Positions 1 to 8,448 of a stretch of DNA of 64,000 nt are shown here, one piece after another. The notes beneath the pieces were generated by a model. The model did no database searches. It had not been told where the DNA came from and saw only the letters and a program-made list of their open reading frames with translations. Position 1 is the first letter of the stretch; every line of letters begins with the position of its first letter. The position numbers were made by a program, and so were the translations under genes. Origin of the DNA: AC-51 sp036556385 (GTDB lineage: Bacteria > Actinomycetota > UBA4738 > HRBIN12); assembly GCA_036556385.1 (NCBI GenBank), contig DATBJQ010000090.1:1-64000 (forward strand). Direction: 5' to 3'.

Positions 1-208
1 CCCAGAACCAGAACGCGACGTCCTTGCCGGCCACGGACGCGCCGTGGAAGGTCCCGCCATCGAGCAGCGGCGCGTCGAAGTCGAGCACGGAGGGCGGCGC
101 GGAGCCGGCGCTTCCGGGCGGCGAGGGCGGCGCGTCGGCGCTTCCGCACGCCGTCGCGGCCAGGCAGACCGCGAGGGGGAGCAGCAGCAGGATCGTTCGA
201 CGGCGCAC
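1..208 (-). CDS. Thioredoxin-like lipoprotein (TlpA/redoxin type), C-terminus cut by window edge
   Basis: The reverse strand from the GTG at 208 opens with a typical lipoprotein signal: three arginines, a leucine-rich core and the lipobox LAATAC, with the cysteine at residue 21. A Pro/Ser/Ala/Gly linker follows. The sequence LDFDAPLLDGGTF and then DVAFWFW resembles the first strands of a TlpA/AhpC-type redoxin domain, where the CxxC site would follow in the missing part. The product is inferred to be a membrane-anchored extracytoplasmic thiol oxidoreductase or cytochrome-maturation-type thioredoxin. Only about 69 codons lie inside the window, so the active site is not seen. It is divergent from the DNA ligase gene, and a TACGCT hexamer sits six bases upstream of the GTG, which fits leaderless transcription. 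Confidence 0.7.
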   Translation of the reverse strand, partial: MRRRTILLLLPLAVCLAATACGSADAPPSPPGSAGSAPPSVLDFDAPLLDGGTFHGASVAGKDVAFWFW

Positions 209-214
209 CGGAGC

Positions 215-220
215 AGCGTA
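215..220 (-). promoter_or_regulatory. Putative -10 box (TACGCT), leaderless start of thioredoxin-like lipoprotein
   Basis: TACGCT on the minus strand matches the actinobacterial TANNNT -10 pattern and ends six bases before the GTG at 208. No Shine-Dalgarno sequence fits in that gap. Confidence 0.45.
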
Positions 221-256
221 CGCGCCCGGCCCCGGATCGCGGCGACGTCGCGAAGG

Positions 257-262
257 TAGGGT
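257..262 (+). promoter_or_regulatory. Putative -10 box (TAGGGT), leaderless start of DNA ligase
   Basis: TAGGGT ends five bases before the GTG at 268. The two divergent -10 boxes of this intergenic region are about 36 bases apart, so the two polymerases may compete. Confidence 0.45.
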
Positions 263-267
263 CAGGC

Positions 268-1341
268 GTGCCCCGGCGAACGATCGTGGACGACGTCCCG
301 GCGCCGATGCTCTCGACGTCGGCGACCGAGATCCCCCGCGGAGCGGGATGGACCTACGAGCCCAAATGGGACGGGTTCCGCACGATCGTCGTCTCGGAGG
401 GCGCGTCGCCGCTCGCACTCTGGAGCCGGGAGGGACGTCCGCTGGGGCGCTACTTCCCCGAGCTGGCGGATCTGTCCGTGCGTCCGGGGGAGCGGTTCGT
501 CGCGGACGGCGAGATCCTCCGCGTGCACCCGGGGAAGATGGACTTCGACGAGCTCCAGCTCCGGCTGCATCCCGCCGCCTCGCGGGTCCGCAAGCTGGCC
601 GCCGAGATCCCGGCCACCCTGATCCTGTTCGACCTCTTGCGCACACCGGACGGGACCCTGCTGGACGAGCCGCTCGCCGAGCGCCGCCGGGCGTTGGATG
701 CGCTTGCGGAGCGGCTCGGCCTGGTCCGCGCCCCCGACGAGCTCCGCTCGTTCCCCGAGGGGCCGGGGCTGTTGGTGGCCCCGTGGACGCGGGACGACGC
801 CCTGGCGGACCGCTGGTTCGCCGACGACGCGGGGATCGGCCAGGACGGTGTGGTCGCCAAGCGTGAGGACCAGCCCTACCTGCCGGGCGAGCGCGGCTGG
901 GTCAAGATCAAGCACCGGCGGACCGTCGACTGCGTCGTCGGGGGCTACCGGCTGTCGAAGGCCGGGGACGGCGTGGGGTCGCTGTTGCTCGGGCTCTACG
1001 ACCCGGAGGGTGCGTTGCACTACGTGGGCCACACGTCGTCGTTCCGGGCCGCCGAGCGGCGGGAGCTCCTGGCGGAGCTCGAACCGCTGCGCACGGACGA
1101 GAGCTTCGCGGGTGGGCGGACGCCGGGCGGGCCGAGCCGCTGGTCGGGTGGCCGCGACCTCGAGTGGGTCACGATCGCGCCGAGCCGTGTCTGCGAGGTG
1201 TCGGTCGACCGGCTCCAGAGCGGCCGGTTCCGGCACGCCGCGACGTTCCAGCGATGGCGCCCGGATCGCGAGCCGCGCTCGTGCGGGTTCGAGCAGCTCG
1301 ACCCGGGTGCCGATCGGGCCGCGCGGCCGGGCGACCGCTAG
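268..1341 (+). CDS. ATP-dependent DNA ligase (LigC-type, stand-alone)
   Basis: This 357-residue protein has the nucleotidyltransferase motifs of ATP-dependent DNA ligases in order. The adenylation motif EPKWDGFR has the nucleophilic lysine at residue 33, ADGEILRV is motif III, DGVVAKRE is motif IV and WVKIKHRR is motif V. An OB-fold region follows at roughly residues 220-330 (VVGGYRLSKAG, GLYDPEGALHYVGHT). The length fits stand-alone LigC-like ligases rather than the multidomain LigD, and no Ku, polymerase or nuclease domain lies nearby. It would seal nicks in DNA, probably in repair, beside the usual NAD-dependent replicative ligase. The GTG start is chosen because a -10-like hexamer lies five bases upstream. 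Function is confident; pathway is inferred. Confidence 0.93.
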   Translation: MPRRTIVDDVPAPMLSTSATEIPRGAGWTYEPKWDGFRTIVVSEGASPLALWSREGRPLGRYFPELADLSVRPGERFVADGEILRVHPGKMDFDELQLRLHPAASRVRKLAAEIPATLILFDLLRTPDGTLLDEPLAERRRALDALAERLGLVRAPDELRSFPEGPGLLVAPWTRDDALADRWFADDAGIGQDGVVAKREDQPYLPGERGWVKIKHRRTVDCVVGGYRLSKAGDGVGSLLLGLYDPEGALHYVGHTSSFRAAERRELLAELEPLRTDESFAGGRTPGGPSRWSGGRDLEWVTIAPSRVCEVSVDRLQSGRFRHAATFQRWRPDREPRSCGFEQLDPGADRAARPGDR

Positions 1342-3992
1342 CCCGTGTTCTGGAGGCCGGCGGCCACCCCGTTGATCGTGGCGTGCACGATCCGTGCGGC
1401 CGCCGGGCCCCGCCGCTCCATCGCGTCGAGCTGCAGGAACGAGAGCGCGTCGACGTAGGGGTCGCGCAGGTCCACGGCCGCGCGGAGCGCGGGCCGGCCA
1501 TCCAGCGGCGCGTCGTGCCCCGTGATCGCCAGGACGAGACGCCGCGTCCGGTCGAGCTCGTCGACCACCGCCGCGCGCAGGTCCTCGTCGGAGGTCCTTG
1601 CCAGGTAGCGTTCGGCGATCCCACGGTCGGCCTTCGCCAGCGACAGTTCCGCGTTGTCGAGCAACGATGCGAAGAAGGGCCACGCCGCCCGCATCCGGCG
1701 GAGCGTCGTCAGACCGCCACGGCGCGAGGCGACCGCGTCGAGCCCCGAGCCGAGGCCGTACCAGCCGGCGAGGTTGACGCGGCTCTGGGCCCAGGCGAAG
1801 ACCCACGGGATCGCCCGGATGTCATCGAGCCCCGCCGCGGCCGTCCTCGCCACCGGACGCGAGGCGATCGGGAGCTCCCCGATCTCCCGGAACGGCGTGA
1901 CCGTCCGGAAGAAGGCCGGGAACCCGGGGTGGCGCACCAGTCGGTGGTACGAGCGGGTCGAGGCGCGTTCCATCACGCGGATCTCGTCCCGGAACGGACG
2001 TGCGGGGTCGGGGACCCCGCGGTCGGGCGCCACCAGGACCGCGTTCGCGAGCTGTTCCAGGTGGCGGATCGCGATCGCGGGGTTGCCGTAGCGCTGGAAG
2101 GCGGCCTCGCCCTGCTCCGTGACCTTGAAGCGCCCGTCCACCGAGCCCGGTGGCTGCCCCCGGATCGCGAGGTTCGTGGGCCCCCCGCCACGACCCAGGG
2201 CGCCGCCGCGGCCGTGGAAGATCGTGAGCTCCAAGCCGCGACGGTGTGCCCAGGCGGCCAGCCGGGCCTGCGCCCGGTACAGGAGGAGGTTGGCCGCCAG
2301 CATCCCCACCTCCTTGGAGGAGTCCGAGTACCCGAGCATCACCTCGACGCGGCCGCCGCGCTGGGCGACGCGACGGCGCACGCCGGGCAACGCGATCGTC
2401 TGCTCGAGGATCGTGGTGGCGATGCCGATCTCCTCGGTGGACTCGAACAGGGGGACGGCGTCCACCACCGGGGGATCGTCCGGGACCGCGATCCGAGCCA
2501 GGGCGTGCACCCCGGCGACGTCGGCCGCCGAGCGCGTGAAGCTCACGATCACGCGGTGACAGGCGGGGACCCCGTACCGGTCCTGGATGTCACGGATCGC
2601 GCGGAACGTCTCGAGGACCTCGGCGCTCTCGGGCGACGGAGCCCGGACGGGCCGCACGACGCTCGATCGCGCGACCCGGTCGAGGCGTCGGGCGTCGCCG
2701 GCCGCGGACGGCGCGAGCTCGTCCAGGGCGCGTGCGTGGACGTCGGCGTGCTGCCGGATCTCCATCTCGGCCAGGTGGAAGCCGAAGGTCTCGCCCTGCC
2801 AGATCAGGTGCTGGAGCTCTCCGAAGGCCAGCCGCTGCCCTCCGTCCGCGAGGGATCCTTGGAGCACCCGGAGGTCGTCGAGGAACGCGGCGGGTCCCGC
2901 GTAGCCGGCGTCGCGGCCCGCCCGCGTCGCGGCGAGCCGCTCGGCGACCGAGACGAGCGCCCGGCGATGCGGGGCGTCCGGCAGCGTGCGCGAGAGCGCG
3001 TCACCCCGACGCCCGAGGATCCGCACGTTCCGGCGGAGCCGGGCGGCGAGGGCTCGGCTCGCGGGCACGTCGTCCTCGGAGACGGTCAGGCTCCGGGCGA
3101 TCCGGCGCGCCGCGTTCTCCAGCCCGCGCAGCACGTGGTCGGACTGGATCGACATCGCGGTCCGGGTGACCGCCGCGGTGACCGCCGGGTTCCCGTCGCG
3201 ATCGGCCCCGACCCAGGTCCCCCAGCGCACGAAGGCGGGCACCGGCGAGGGCACCGCGCCGGTCCCTCGAGGATCGAGGCACCGTTCCGTCTCCCGGTAG
3301 AGCTGCGGCGCGATCCGGAAGATCGTGTGGTCGAACAGCGCCAGCGTCGCCCGGACCTCGTCCAGCGGGCTCGGCCGTCGCCGCCGCACCGGCGCCGTCA
3401 ACCAGAGCCCCGAGATCTCCTCGGCGAGGCGGCGGCGGACGCGCGCCCCCTCGGCCGGCGATCGCCGTTCGTCGCCCAGCCGGTCGAGCAGGGAAGCGAT
3501 CCGCCAGAGGTTCTCGACGACCGCCCGTCGTTTCGCCTCCGTCGGATGCGCGGTGAGCACGGGGTGGATCCGCATCCTGGCCACGGTCGACGATGCCGTC
3601 TCCGGGCCCAGAGCCGCGACCGCCGCCTCGATCGAATCGGGGGCGGGCCGGCCCTGGCGACCGGCTGCCCGGAGTGCTCGGAGCCGGTGATGCTCCTCCG
3701 CCAGGTTGACGAGCTGGAAGTACGCCGTGAACGCTCGGGTGACGCGCTCGGCGGTGCGGGCGTCGAAGCTCGCGACGAGCTCCTCGATCCGTCGACGTCG
3801 TGCCTCGGTCGGACGGGCCCGATGCTCGATGCACGCCCGTCGGAGCGTCTCGATCCGGTCGAACAGGTCGGCGCCACCGTGCTCGCGGACGGCGTCGCCG
3901 AGCATCGTCGTCAGCAGGCGGACGTCGCGTCGGAGCTCGTCCGCGATCCCCCGGGGCCCGTCACCGCCCGAGGAACCCTCCCGCGACGCCAC
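1338..3992 (-). CDS. ppc: Phosphoenolpyruvate carboxylase
   Basis: PEP carboxylase makes oxaloacetate from PEP and bicarbonate to refill the TCA cycle. Family hallmarks are all present: VLTAHPTEAKRR with the catalytic histidine near residue 149, WVGADRDGNP, MLGYSDSSKEVG, FHGRGGALGRGGGP, FKVTEQGE and the invariant NTG C-terminus. About 884 residues is normal for bacterial enzymes. The frame stays open upstream to 4088, but that would run into the divergent acetyltransferase gene. The GTG at 3992 follows a TATCGT hexamer by six bases, so a leaderless start there is preferred. The 3' end overlaps the convergent ligase stop by four bases. Confidence 0.97.
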   Translation of the reverse strand: MASREGSSGGDGPRGIADELRRDVRLLTTMLGDAVREHGGADLFDRIETLRRACIEHRARPTEARRRRIEELVASFDARTAERVTRAFTAYFQLVNLAEEHHRLRALRAAGRQGRPAPDSIEAAVAALGPETASSTVARMRIHPVLTAHPTEAKRRAVVENLWRIASLLDRLGDERRSPAEGARVRRRLAEEISGLWLTAPVRRRRPSPLDEVRATLALFDHTIFRIAPQLYRETERCLDPRGTGAVPSPVPAFVRWGTWVGADRDGNPAVTAAVTRTAMSIQSDHVLRGLENAARRIARSLTVSEDDVPASRALAARLRRNVRILGRRGDALSRTLPDAPHRRALVSVAERLAATRAGRDAGYAGPAAFLDDLRVLQGSLADGGQRLAFGELQHLIWQGETFGFHLAEMEIRQHADVHARALDELAPSAAGDARRLDRVARSSVVRPVRAPSPESAEVLETFRAIRDIQDRYGVPACHRVIVSFTRSAADVAGVHALARIAVPDDPPVVDAVPLFESTEEIGIATTILEQTIALPGVRRRVAQRGGRVEVMLGYSDSSKEVGMLAANLLLYRAQARLAAWAHRRGLELTIFHGRGGALGRGGGPTNLAIRGQPPGSVDGRFKVTEQGEAAFQRYGNPAIAIRHLEQLANAVLVAPDRGVPDPARPFRDEIRVMERASTRSYHRLVRHPGFPAFFRTVTPFREIGELPIASRPVARTAAAGLDDIRAIPWVFAWAQSRVNLAGWYGLGSGLDAVASRRGGLTTLRRMRAAWPFFASLLDNAELSLAKADRGIAERYLARTSDEDLRAAVVDELDRTRRLVLAITGHDAPLDGRPALRAAVDLRDPYVDALSFLQLDAMERRGPAAARIVHATINGVAAGLQNTG

Positions 3993-3998
3993 GGACCG

Positions 3999-4004
3999 AC
4001 GATA
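3999..4004 (-). promoter_or_regulatory. Putative -10 box (TATCGT), leaderless start of ppc
   Basis: TATCGT on the minus strand ends six bases before the GTG at 3992. It supports the shorter PEP carboxylase start over any ATG further upstream. Confidence 0.4.
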
Positions 4005-4041
4005 GCGGTGAACGGGACGGCCGGCGTGCGACGATCGCATC

Positions 4042-4548
4042 GTGACCTGGCGGCTGGAGACGGAGCGGTTGGACCTGCGACCGCTCACCCCGGAGGATCT
4101 CGATGCGTTCGCCCTCGTCGTGGGGGACCCGCACTCGATGCGCTTCTACCCGACGCCCTTCGACCGGGACGCGGCGCGATCGTGGATCGGACGGACGCGC
4201 GAGCGGTACGCGCAGGACGGGTACGGGCTGCTCGCCGTCGTGGAGCGAGCGACCGGCGAGCTGATCGGGGACTGCGGCCCGATGCTGCAGCCCGTCGACG
4301 ACGAGCGCTTCGTCGAGCTGGGCTGGCACATCCGACCGGACCGCCAGCGCCTGGGGTTCGCCACCGAGGCGGCCGTGGCCTGCCGGGATCACGCGTGGGC
4401 GACGCTCGACGTCGACCGGTTGATCAGCCTGATCCGCCCGGAGAACGTGCCCTCGTGGTCCGTGGCACGCAAGCTGGGGTTCCGACCCTGGCGGCCGACC
4501 GTCCGCGCAGGGGTCGGGCACGTGGTCTGGTCGCTGGGGCGGCCCTAG
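4042..4548 (+). CDS. GNAT N-acetyltransferase, RimJ/RimL type
   Basis: The 168-residue protein begins with the ETERLDLRPLTPEDLDAF pattern typical of RimJ/RimL-like acetyltransferases. It also has the acetyl-CoA-binding region (GWHIRPDRQRLGFATEA) and the ENVPSWSVARKLGF segment that closes the fold. Members acetylate N-terminal or side-chain amines of ribosomal proteins, small molecules or antibiotics; the substrate cannot be told here. It starts at a GTG divergent from ppc. Its TAG stop shares the palindrome CTAG with the stop of the convergent cyclophilin gene, so the two genes overlap by four bases and there is no room for a terminator between them. Confidence 0.85.
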   Translation: MTWRLETERLDLRPLTPEDLDAFALVVGDPHSMRFYPTPFDRDAARSWIGRTRERYAQDGYGLLAVVERATGELIGDCGPMLQPVDDERFVELGWHIRPDRQRLGFATEAAVACRDHAWATLDVDRLISLIRPENVPSWSVARKLGFRPWRPTVRAGVGHVVWSLGRP

Positions 4549-5060
4549 GGAGCGTCCTCGATGTCGATCCGCTCCACGACGATGTCCTGCACGGGTCGAT
4601 CCTGCCCGCCGGTGGGGACCTTGGAGATGGCCTCGACGACCTCGTAGCCGTCGGTGACCTGGCCGAAGATCGTGTGACGTCCGTTCAGCCACGGCGTCTC
4701 CGCGACGGTCACGAAGAACTGGGAGCCGTTGGTGTTGGGCCCGGCGTTGGCCATCGCGAGCCTCCCGACCTGGTTGAAGGTCGGCCCCTCCGGCGGACAC
4801 TCGTCCTCGAACGAGTAGCCCGGGCCGCCGGTCCCGGTGCCGACCGGGTCGCCGCCCTGGATCATGAACCCGTCGATCACGCGGTGGAAGATCGTGCCGG
4901 GGTAGAGCGCATCTCCCTTCGTGGCTCCGTCCCGAGGGTCGTTCCACTCCTTCGATCCCGTCGCGAGGGCGACGAAGTTCTCGACGGTCCGGGGCGCGTG
5001 GTCGGGCATCAGCGTGACGGTGAACGACCCCATGTTCGTGACGATCGTGGCGGTGGGCAT
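4545..5060 (-). CDS. Cyclophilin-type peptidyl-prolyl cis-trans isomerase
   Basis: This 171-residue single-domain cyclophilin catalyses cis-trans isomerisation of Xaa-Pro bonds. Signature segments are FHRVIDGFMIQGGDP with the catalytic arginine, NTNGSQFFVT and LNGRHTIFGQV. There is no signal peptide or membrane anchor, so it should be cytoplasmic. The ATG at 5060 is preferred to upstream starts because GAAGGAG sits just before it and the family alignment begins with the TATIVTNMGSFTV strand. A TAGGCT hexamer at 5105-5110 gives a leader of roughly 40 bases. It is convergent with the GNAT gene. Confidence 0.95.
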   Translation of the reverse strand: MPTATIVTNMGSFTVTLMPDHAPRTVENFVALATGSKEWNDPRDGATKGDALYPGTIFHRVIDGFMIQGGDPVGTGTGGPGYSFEDECPPEGPTFNQVGRLAMANAGPNTNGSQFFVTVAETPWLNGRHTIFGQVTDGYEVVEAISKVPTGGQDRPVQDIVVERIDIEDAP

Positions 5061-5104
5061 CAGCGCTCCTTCGGATGCGGGGTGGACGGCCGACGTGTCG
5101 GGCC

Positions 5105-5110
5105 AGCCTA
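5105..5110 (-). promoter_or_regulatory. Putative -10 box (TAGGCT) for the cyclophilin gene
   Basis: TAGGCT on the minus strand lies about 45 bases upstream of the ATG at 5060. A clear Shine-Dalgarno (GAAGGAG) lies in between, so this transcript would have a leader. Confidence 0.35.
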
Positions 5111-5215
5111 CCCGCGCCGACCACTTCCTTCGCAACGTTGACGAGGTCGGCTACAGTCGATGGCCTGCCGAGCCGAACATCACGGCATCGGTTGAAGGTC
5201 CCTGGGGGTGGTTCG

Positions 5216-5434
5216 ATGAAGGCTCGGGTGTTCTGGTTCACGATGCTCGTGGTGGCGTTCAGCGTGTTGTGGCTGCCGTCGGCGAACGCCTACGTGGATC
5301 CCGGCTCCGGGAGCTTCCTGTTCCAGGCCCTGATCGGTGGCCTGTTGGCCGCCGGCGTGGCGATCAAGGTCTTCTGGAAGCGCCTGGCCGCGATCGTGAC
5401 GAGGCGGAGCCCGGAGCAGGCCCACGACGACTGA
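5216..5434 (+). CDS. Small secreted/membrane protein with AYVDPGSG motif
   Basis: This 72-residue protein has an N-terminal hydrophobic signal (FWFTMLVVAFSVLWLPSANA). The motif YVDPGSGSFLFQALIGG runs into a second membrane segment (LLAAGVAIKVFW), and the tail is basic. Short proteins with an A-Y-x-D-P-G-S-G motif are known to me from loci encoding sulfatase-like and methyltransferase envelope enzymes, and exactly such genes follow here; the molecular role is not known. The ATG at 5216 directly precedes the signal peptide. The stop is three bases before the next start, so it is the first gene of a three-gene operon ending at 8403. Confidence 0.75.
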   Translation: MKARVFWFTMLVVAFSVLWLPSANAYVDPGSGSFLFQALIGGLLAAGVAIKVFWKRLAAIVTRRSPEQAHDD

Positions 5435-5437
5435 GCC

Positions 5438-6826
5438 GTGAACGCGGCGCCGGAGGTCCTGGGTTCCTCCTACCGTGACCCCCGCGCCTTCGTGTTCGTC
5501 CGCGACGGCGTGCTGCTGCGCCAGGTCAACGAGGCGCATCGTCGGGACTTCGAGGGATTCCTGGGATCGGGGCTCTACGAGGCCCTGGTCGGCCAGGGCC
5601 TGCTGATCCCGCACGACGAGGTCGACCTCGAGCTCGCGGCCTCGCCGGGGGCGTACAAGGTCCTCCGCCCCGAGGTCGTCCCGTTCGTCTCCTATCCGTA
5701 CGAGTGGTGCTTCTCGCAGCTGCGCGACGCCGCCCTGACGACCCTGCGCGTGCAGGAGGTCTCGATGTCCCACGGGATGTCGCTGCGGGACGCGTCGGCG
5801 TTCAACGTGACCTACCGCCGCGGCGCGCCCGTGTTCATCGACACCGCGTCCTTCGAGCCGCTCGTGGAGGGCCGGCCCTGGGTGGCGTACCGGCAGTTCT
5901 GCGAGCACTTCCTCGCCCCGCTGGCGCTGATGGCGTACCGGGATCCCCGGCTCGGCCAGCTCCTGCGGATCCATCTCGACGGTGTCCCGCTCGATCTGGC
6001 GGCGGAGCTCCTCCCGCGCTCGGCGACGGCCCGGCCGTCCCTGTTGCTCCACCTGCGTCTGCACGCGAAGAGCCAGCGGAAGCACGGTCGCGACGGGGTC
6101 GACCCCCAGGATCAGGATCGGGCCAAGCTCTCGTCGAAGGCGTTCCAGGGGCTCGTCGAGAGCCTGCGGGGCGCCGTGACCAAGCTCCCCGAGCCCCGGT
6201 CCGATACGACCTGGGCCGCGTACTACGACGAGGCCTCGCACTACTCGGACGAAGCCTCCGCCGCCAAGGAGGCGCTGGTCGCCACCGCGTTGAGCGAGGC
6301 CGCTCCCTCCACGGTCTGGGACCTGGGCGCCAACACGGGCCGGTTCGCCCGGCTCGCGTCGTCGCGAGGGATCGACACGCTGGCGTTGGACCTCGACCAG
6401 TCGCCCGTCGAGGCGGCTTACCGTGACGCGCGCGCCCGCGGCGACGAGCACCTGCTCCCGCTGGTGATGGATCTGGCGAACCCCAGTCCCGCCGCCGGCT
6501 GGGCGAACCGCGAGCGGATGACCCTGGAGGAGCGGGGCCCGGCCGACCTGGTGCTGGCCCTGGCGCTGATCCACCACCTCGCGATCGGCCGCAACGTGCC
6601 GCTGGATCGTGTGGTCGCCCACCTGTCCCGGCTCGGCAGGTGGGCGTTGGTGGAGTGGATCCCGAAGCAGGATCCGCGGGTCCGCGAACTGTTGGCCTCG
6701 CGCGAGGACGTGTTCGACGACTACACCGAGGAGGCCTTCGAGGCCGCCGCCCGGTCCGTGTTCCGCGTCGTCCGGCGCGACCCGATCCCGGGGACCGACC
6801 GGATCCTGTTCCTGTTGCAGCGATGA
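5438..6826 (+). CDS. Class I SAM-dependent methyltransferase
   Basis: The 462-residue protein has an N-terminal half of about 270 residues without a recognised fold (it includes LRDASAFNVTYRRGAPVFIDTASFEP) and a C-terminal Rossmann methyltransferase domain. The SAM motif is VWDLGANTGRFARLA, the acidic ribose-binding residue lies in TLALDLDQS, and LVLALALIHHLAIG is the later motif. The long N-terminal part resembles that of nodulation/envelope methyltransferases but I cannot name the acceptor. It starts at a GTG three bases after the preceding stop and its TGA overlaps the next ATG (ATGA), so the three genes are probably translationally coupled. An envelope glycopolymer substrate is inferred from the neighbours only. 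Confidence 0.8.
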   Translation: MNAAPEVLGSSYRDPRAFVFVRDGVLLRQVNEAHRRDFEGFLGSGLYEALVGQGLLIPHDEVDLELAASPGAYKVLRPEVVPFVSYPYEWCFSQLRDAALTTLRVQEVSMSHGMSLRDASAFNVTYRRGAPVFIDTASFEPLVEGRPWVAYRQFCEHFLAPLALMAYRDPRLGQLLRIHLDGVPLDLAAELLPRSATARPSLLLHLRLHAKSQRKHGRDGVDPQDQDRAKLSSKAFQGLVESLRGAVTKLPEPRSDTTWAAYYDEASHYSDEASAAKEALVATALSEAAPSTVWDLGANTGRFARLASSRGIDTLALDLDQSPVEAAYRDARARGDEHLLPLVMDLANPSPAAGWANRERMTLEERGPADLVLALALIHHLAIGRNVPLDRVVAHLSRLGRWALVEWIPKQDPRVRELLASREDVFDDYTEEAFEAAARSVFRVVRRDPIPGTDRILFLLQR

Positions 6827-8403
6827 CGTCGATCCGAGCCACCGCCTCGCGCGTCACGGCGAGCCCGATCCTCCCGGGGCTCCTGTTCGCGACGTTCCCG
6901 GTCGTGTTCATCTGGGCGGAGAACGTCCGTGGCGCCTTCGCGCTGCGCACGGTCGGTGGCGTGCTGTTCGCGGTGCTGGGCGGCACCGTGGTGATCTACG
7001 GCCTCCTGTACCTCGCGAGCCGCAACGCGCGGAAGGCCGGCCTCGCCACCACGGCCGTCGTGATCCTCTTCTTCTCCTTCGGGCACGTGTCCTCGCGGTT
7101 GGAGGTGGCCCCGGGGTCGATCGAGGAGAAGGGCCTGCTGGCGGGGTGGCTCCTGCTGGTGGCCGCCGCGTTCGTGTTGATCTTCACCAAGGGAGGGCGC
7201 GCACCCGACAAGCTGTTCCGCACCCTGTCGATGATCGCCGGGATCCTCGTCGTGGTGAACCTGTTCCAGGTCGTTCGCTACTCGCCCGCGGTCGCGGTCG
7301 GTGCGACGGCCGTGGACCCGATGGACACCAGCGCATGGACGAAGCCCGACGGAACGCCCCGCGACGTCTACTACCTCGTCTTCGATCGGTACGCGAACGA
7401 GCACACGTTCCAGGAGCAGTTCGGCTTCGACAACACCCCGTTCCTGACCGCCCTCGCCGACGACGGCTTCTACGTGGTCCACGACGCCGTGGCCAACTAT
7501 CCGCAGACGACGCACTCGCTGGCGTCGAGCCTGAACGCGACGCACCTCGAGGAGCTCGCCGAGGAGGTCGGCCCGCGATCCACCGATCCGCGACCCCTCT
7601 ACCGCTCGCTCCAGCGGTTCGCGGTGGCGCGGGCGTTCCAGGACCTCGGGTACCGGTACGTCCACATCGGCACGTGGTGGCCGCAGACCGGCATCGACCC
7701 GTCGGCCGACCGCAACTACACCTACGGCGACTCCGGGGAGTTCACGACCGTCTTCACCCAGACCACGATGTTGCCGTCGATCTCGTCTGTCCTGGGGGTC
7801 CATCGCTTCGATTTCCGTCAGCAGGAGTACCAACGGATCGACTATCAGTTCGACTCGCTGCGGCAGGTCGCCACGGATCCGGGTCCCACCTTCACCTTCG
7901 CGCACTTCACCGCCACCCATCCCCCGTACCTGATGGACGAGGACGGTCGGTTCGTCCCGGACCCCGACGAGCGCACGATCGAGGCGGCCTACCTCGACAC
8001 GATCGTCGCGACCAACCGGAAGATCCAGGACCTCGTGGACGACCTGCTGGCCGGGCCCGACGCGACCGATCCGATCATCGTCCTGCAGTCCGACGAGGGA
8101 CCGTACCCGGTCGACGTGGAGCGCTACGGCCTGCACATCGTGCTGAACGATGAGCCGGATGACGTGCTGCAGCGCAAGCTCCGGATCCTGAACGCCTACT
8201 ACTTCCCGGGGATGAGCGCGGAGGACGCCGGCCTGTATCCGTCCATCACGCCGGTCAACTCGTTCCGGGTGTTGTTCGACGCGTACTTCGACGCGGGGCT
8301 CCCGATCCTGGACGACCGTACCTACGTCTACGCGGACGACGACCATGCCTTCGACTTCACCGAGGTCACGAACCGGGTCCGCGTCGGTCCGCCCGGCGGG
8401 TGA
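6823..8403 (+). CDS. Sulfatase-like (alkaline phosphatase superfamily) integral membrane protein
   Basis: The 526-residue protein has about four transmembrane helices in the first 140 residues, then an extracytoplasmic sulfatase-fold domain. The first metal motif is YLVFDRYANEHTF (Asp near residue 188). The region normally holding the nucleophile reads NYPQTTHSLASSLN, with Thr/Ser and no formylglycine-type CxPxR. HFTATHPPYL and IIVLQSDEGPYP follow, the latter having Glu where most relatives have His in a DHG motif. It is thus more like phosphoglycerol or phosphoethanolamine transferases than a true sulfatase. The ATG overlaps the previous TGA. Its probable task is adding or removing a phospho-group on an envelope polymer, which is inferred. 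Confidence 0.75.
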   Translation: MTSIRATASRVTASPILPGLLFATFPVVFIWAENVRGAFALRTVGGVLFAVLGGTVVIYGLLYLASRNARKAGLATTAVVILFFSFGHVSSRLEVAPGSIEEKGLLAGWLLLVAAAFVLIFTKGGRAPDKLFRTLSMIAGILVVVNLFQVVRYSPAVAVGATAVDPMDTSAWTKPDGTPRDVYYLVFDRYANEHTFQEQFGFDNTPFLTALADDGFYVVHDAVANYPQTTHSLASSLNATHLEELAEEVGPRSTDPRPLYRSLQRFAVARAFQDLGYRYVHIGTWWPQTGIDPSADRNYTYGDSGEFTTVFTQTTMLPSISSVLGVHRFDFRQQEYQRIDYQFDSLRQVATDPGPTFTFAHFTATHPPYLMDEDGRFVPDPDERTIEAAYLDTIVATNRKIQDLVDDLLAGPDATDPIIVLQSDEGPYPVDVERYGLHIVLNDEPDDVLQRKLRILNAYYFPGMSAEDAGLYPSITPVNSFRVLFDAYFDAGLPILDDRTYVYADDDHAFDFTEVTNRVRVGPPGG

Positions 8404-8404
8404 C

Positions 8405-8420
8405 GGCCGGAGCTCCGGCC
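8405..8420 (+). terminator. Possible terminator: 16-bp perfect palindrome
   Basis: GGCCGGAGCTCCGGCC lies two bases after the sulfatase-like gene stop and before the protease gene. There is no U-tract, so termination is only a possibility. Confidence 0.35.
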
Positions 8421-8448
8421 CGGCCTCCGCGGTGACGATGATGGCAGC

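Noticed and set aside
268..1341. NHEJ ligase LigD locus
   Set aside because: No Ku, primase-polymerase or phosphoesterase domain is fused or adjacent; the size is that of a stand-alone ligase.
3993..4088. N-terminal extension of PEP carboxylase
   Set aside because: It would overlap the divergent GNAT start and has no family similarity; a -10 box sits just before the shorter GTG start.
1164..5141. Very long open frame on the plus strand (over 1300 codons)
   Set aside because: It runs antisense to ppc and through other genes; its composition is Arg/Gly/Pro/His rich with no family motif. Long shadow frames are common at this G+C content.
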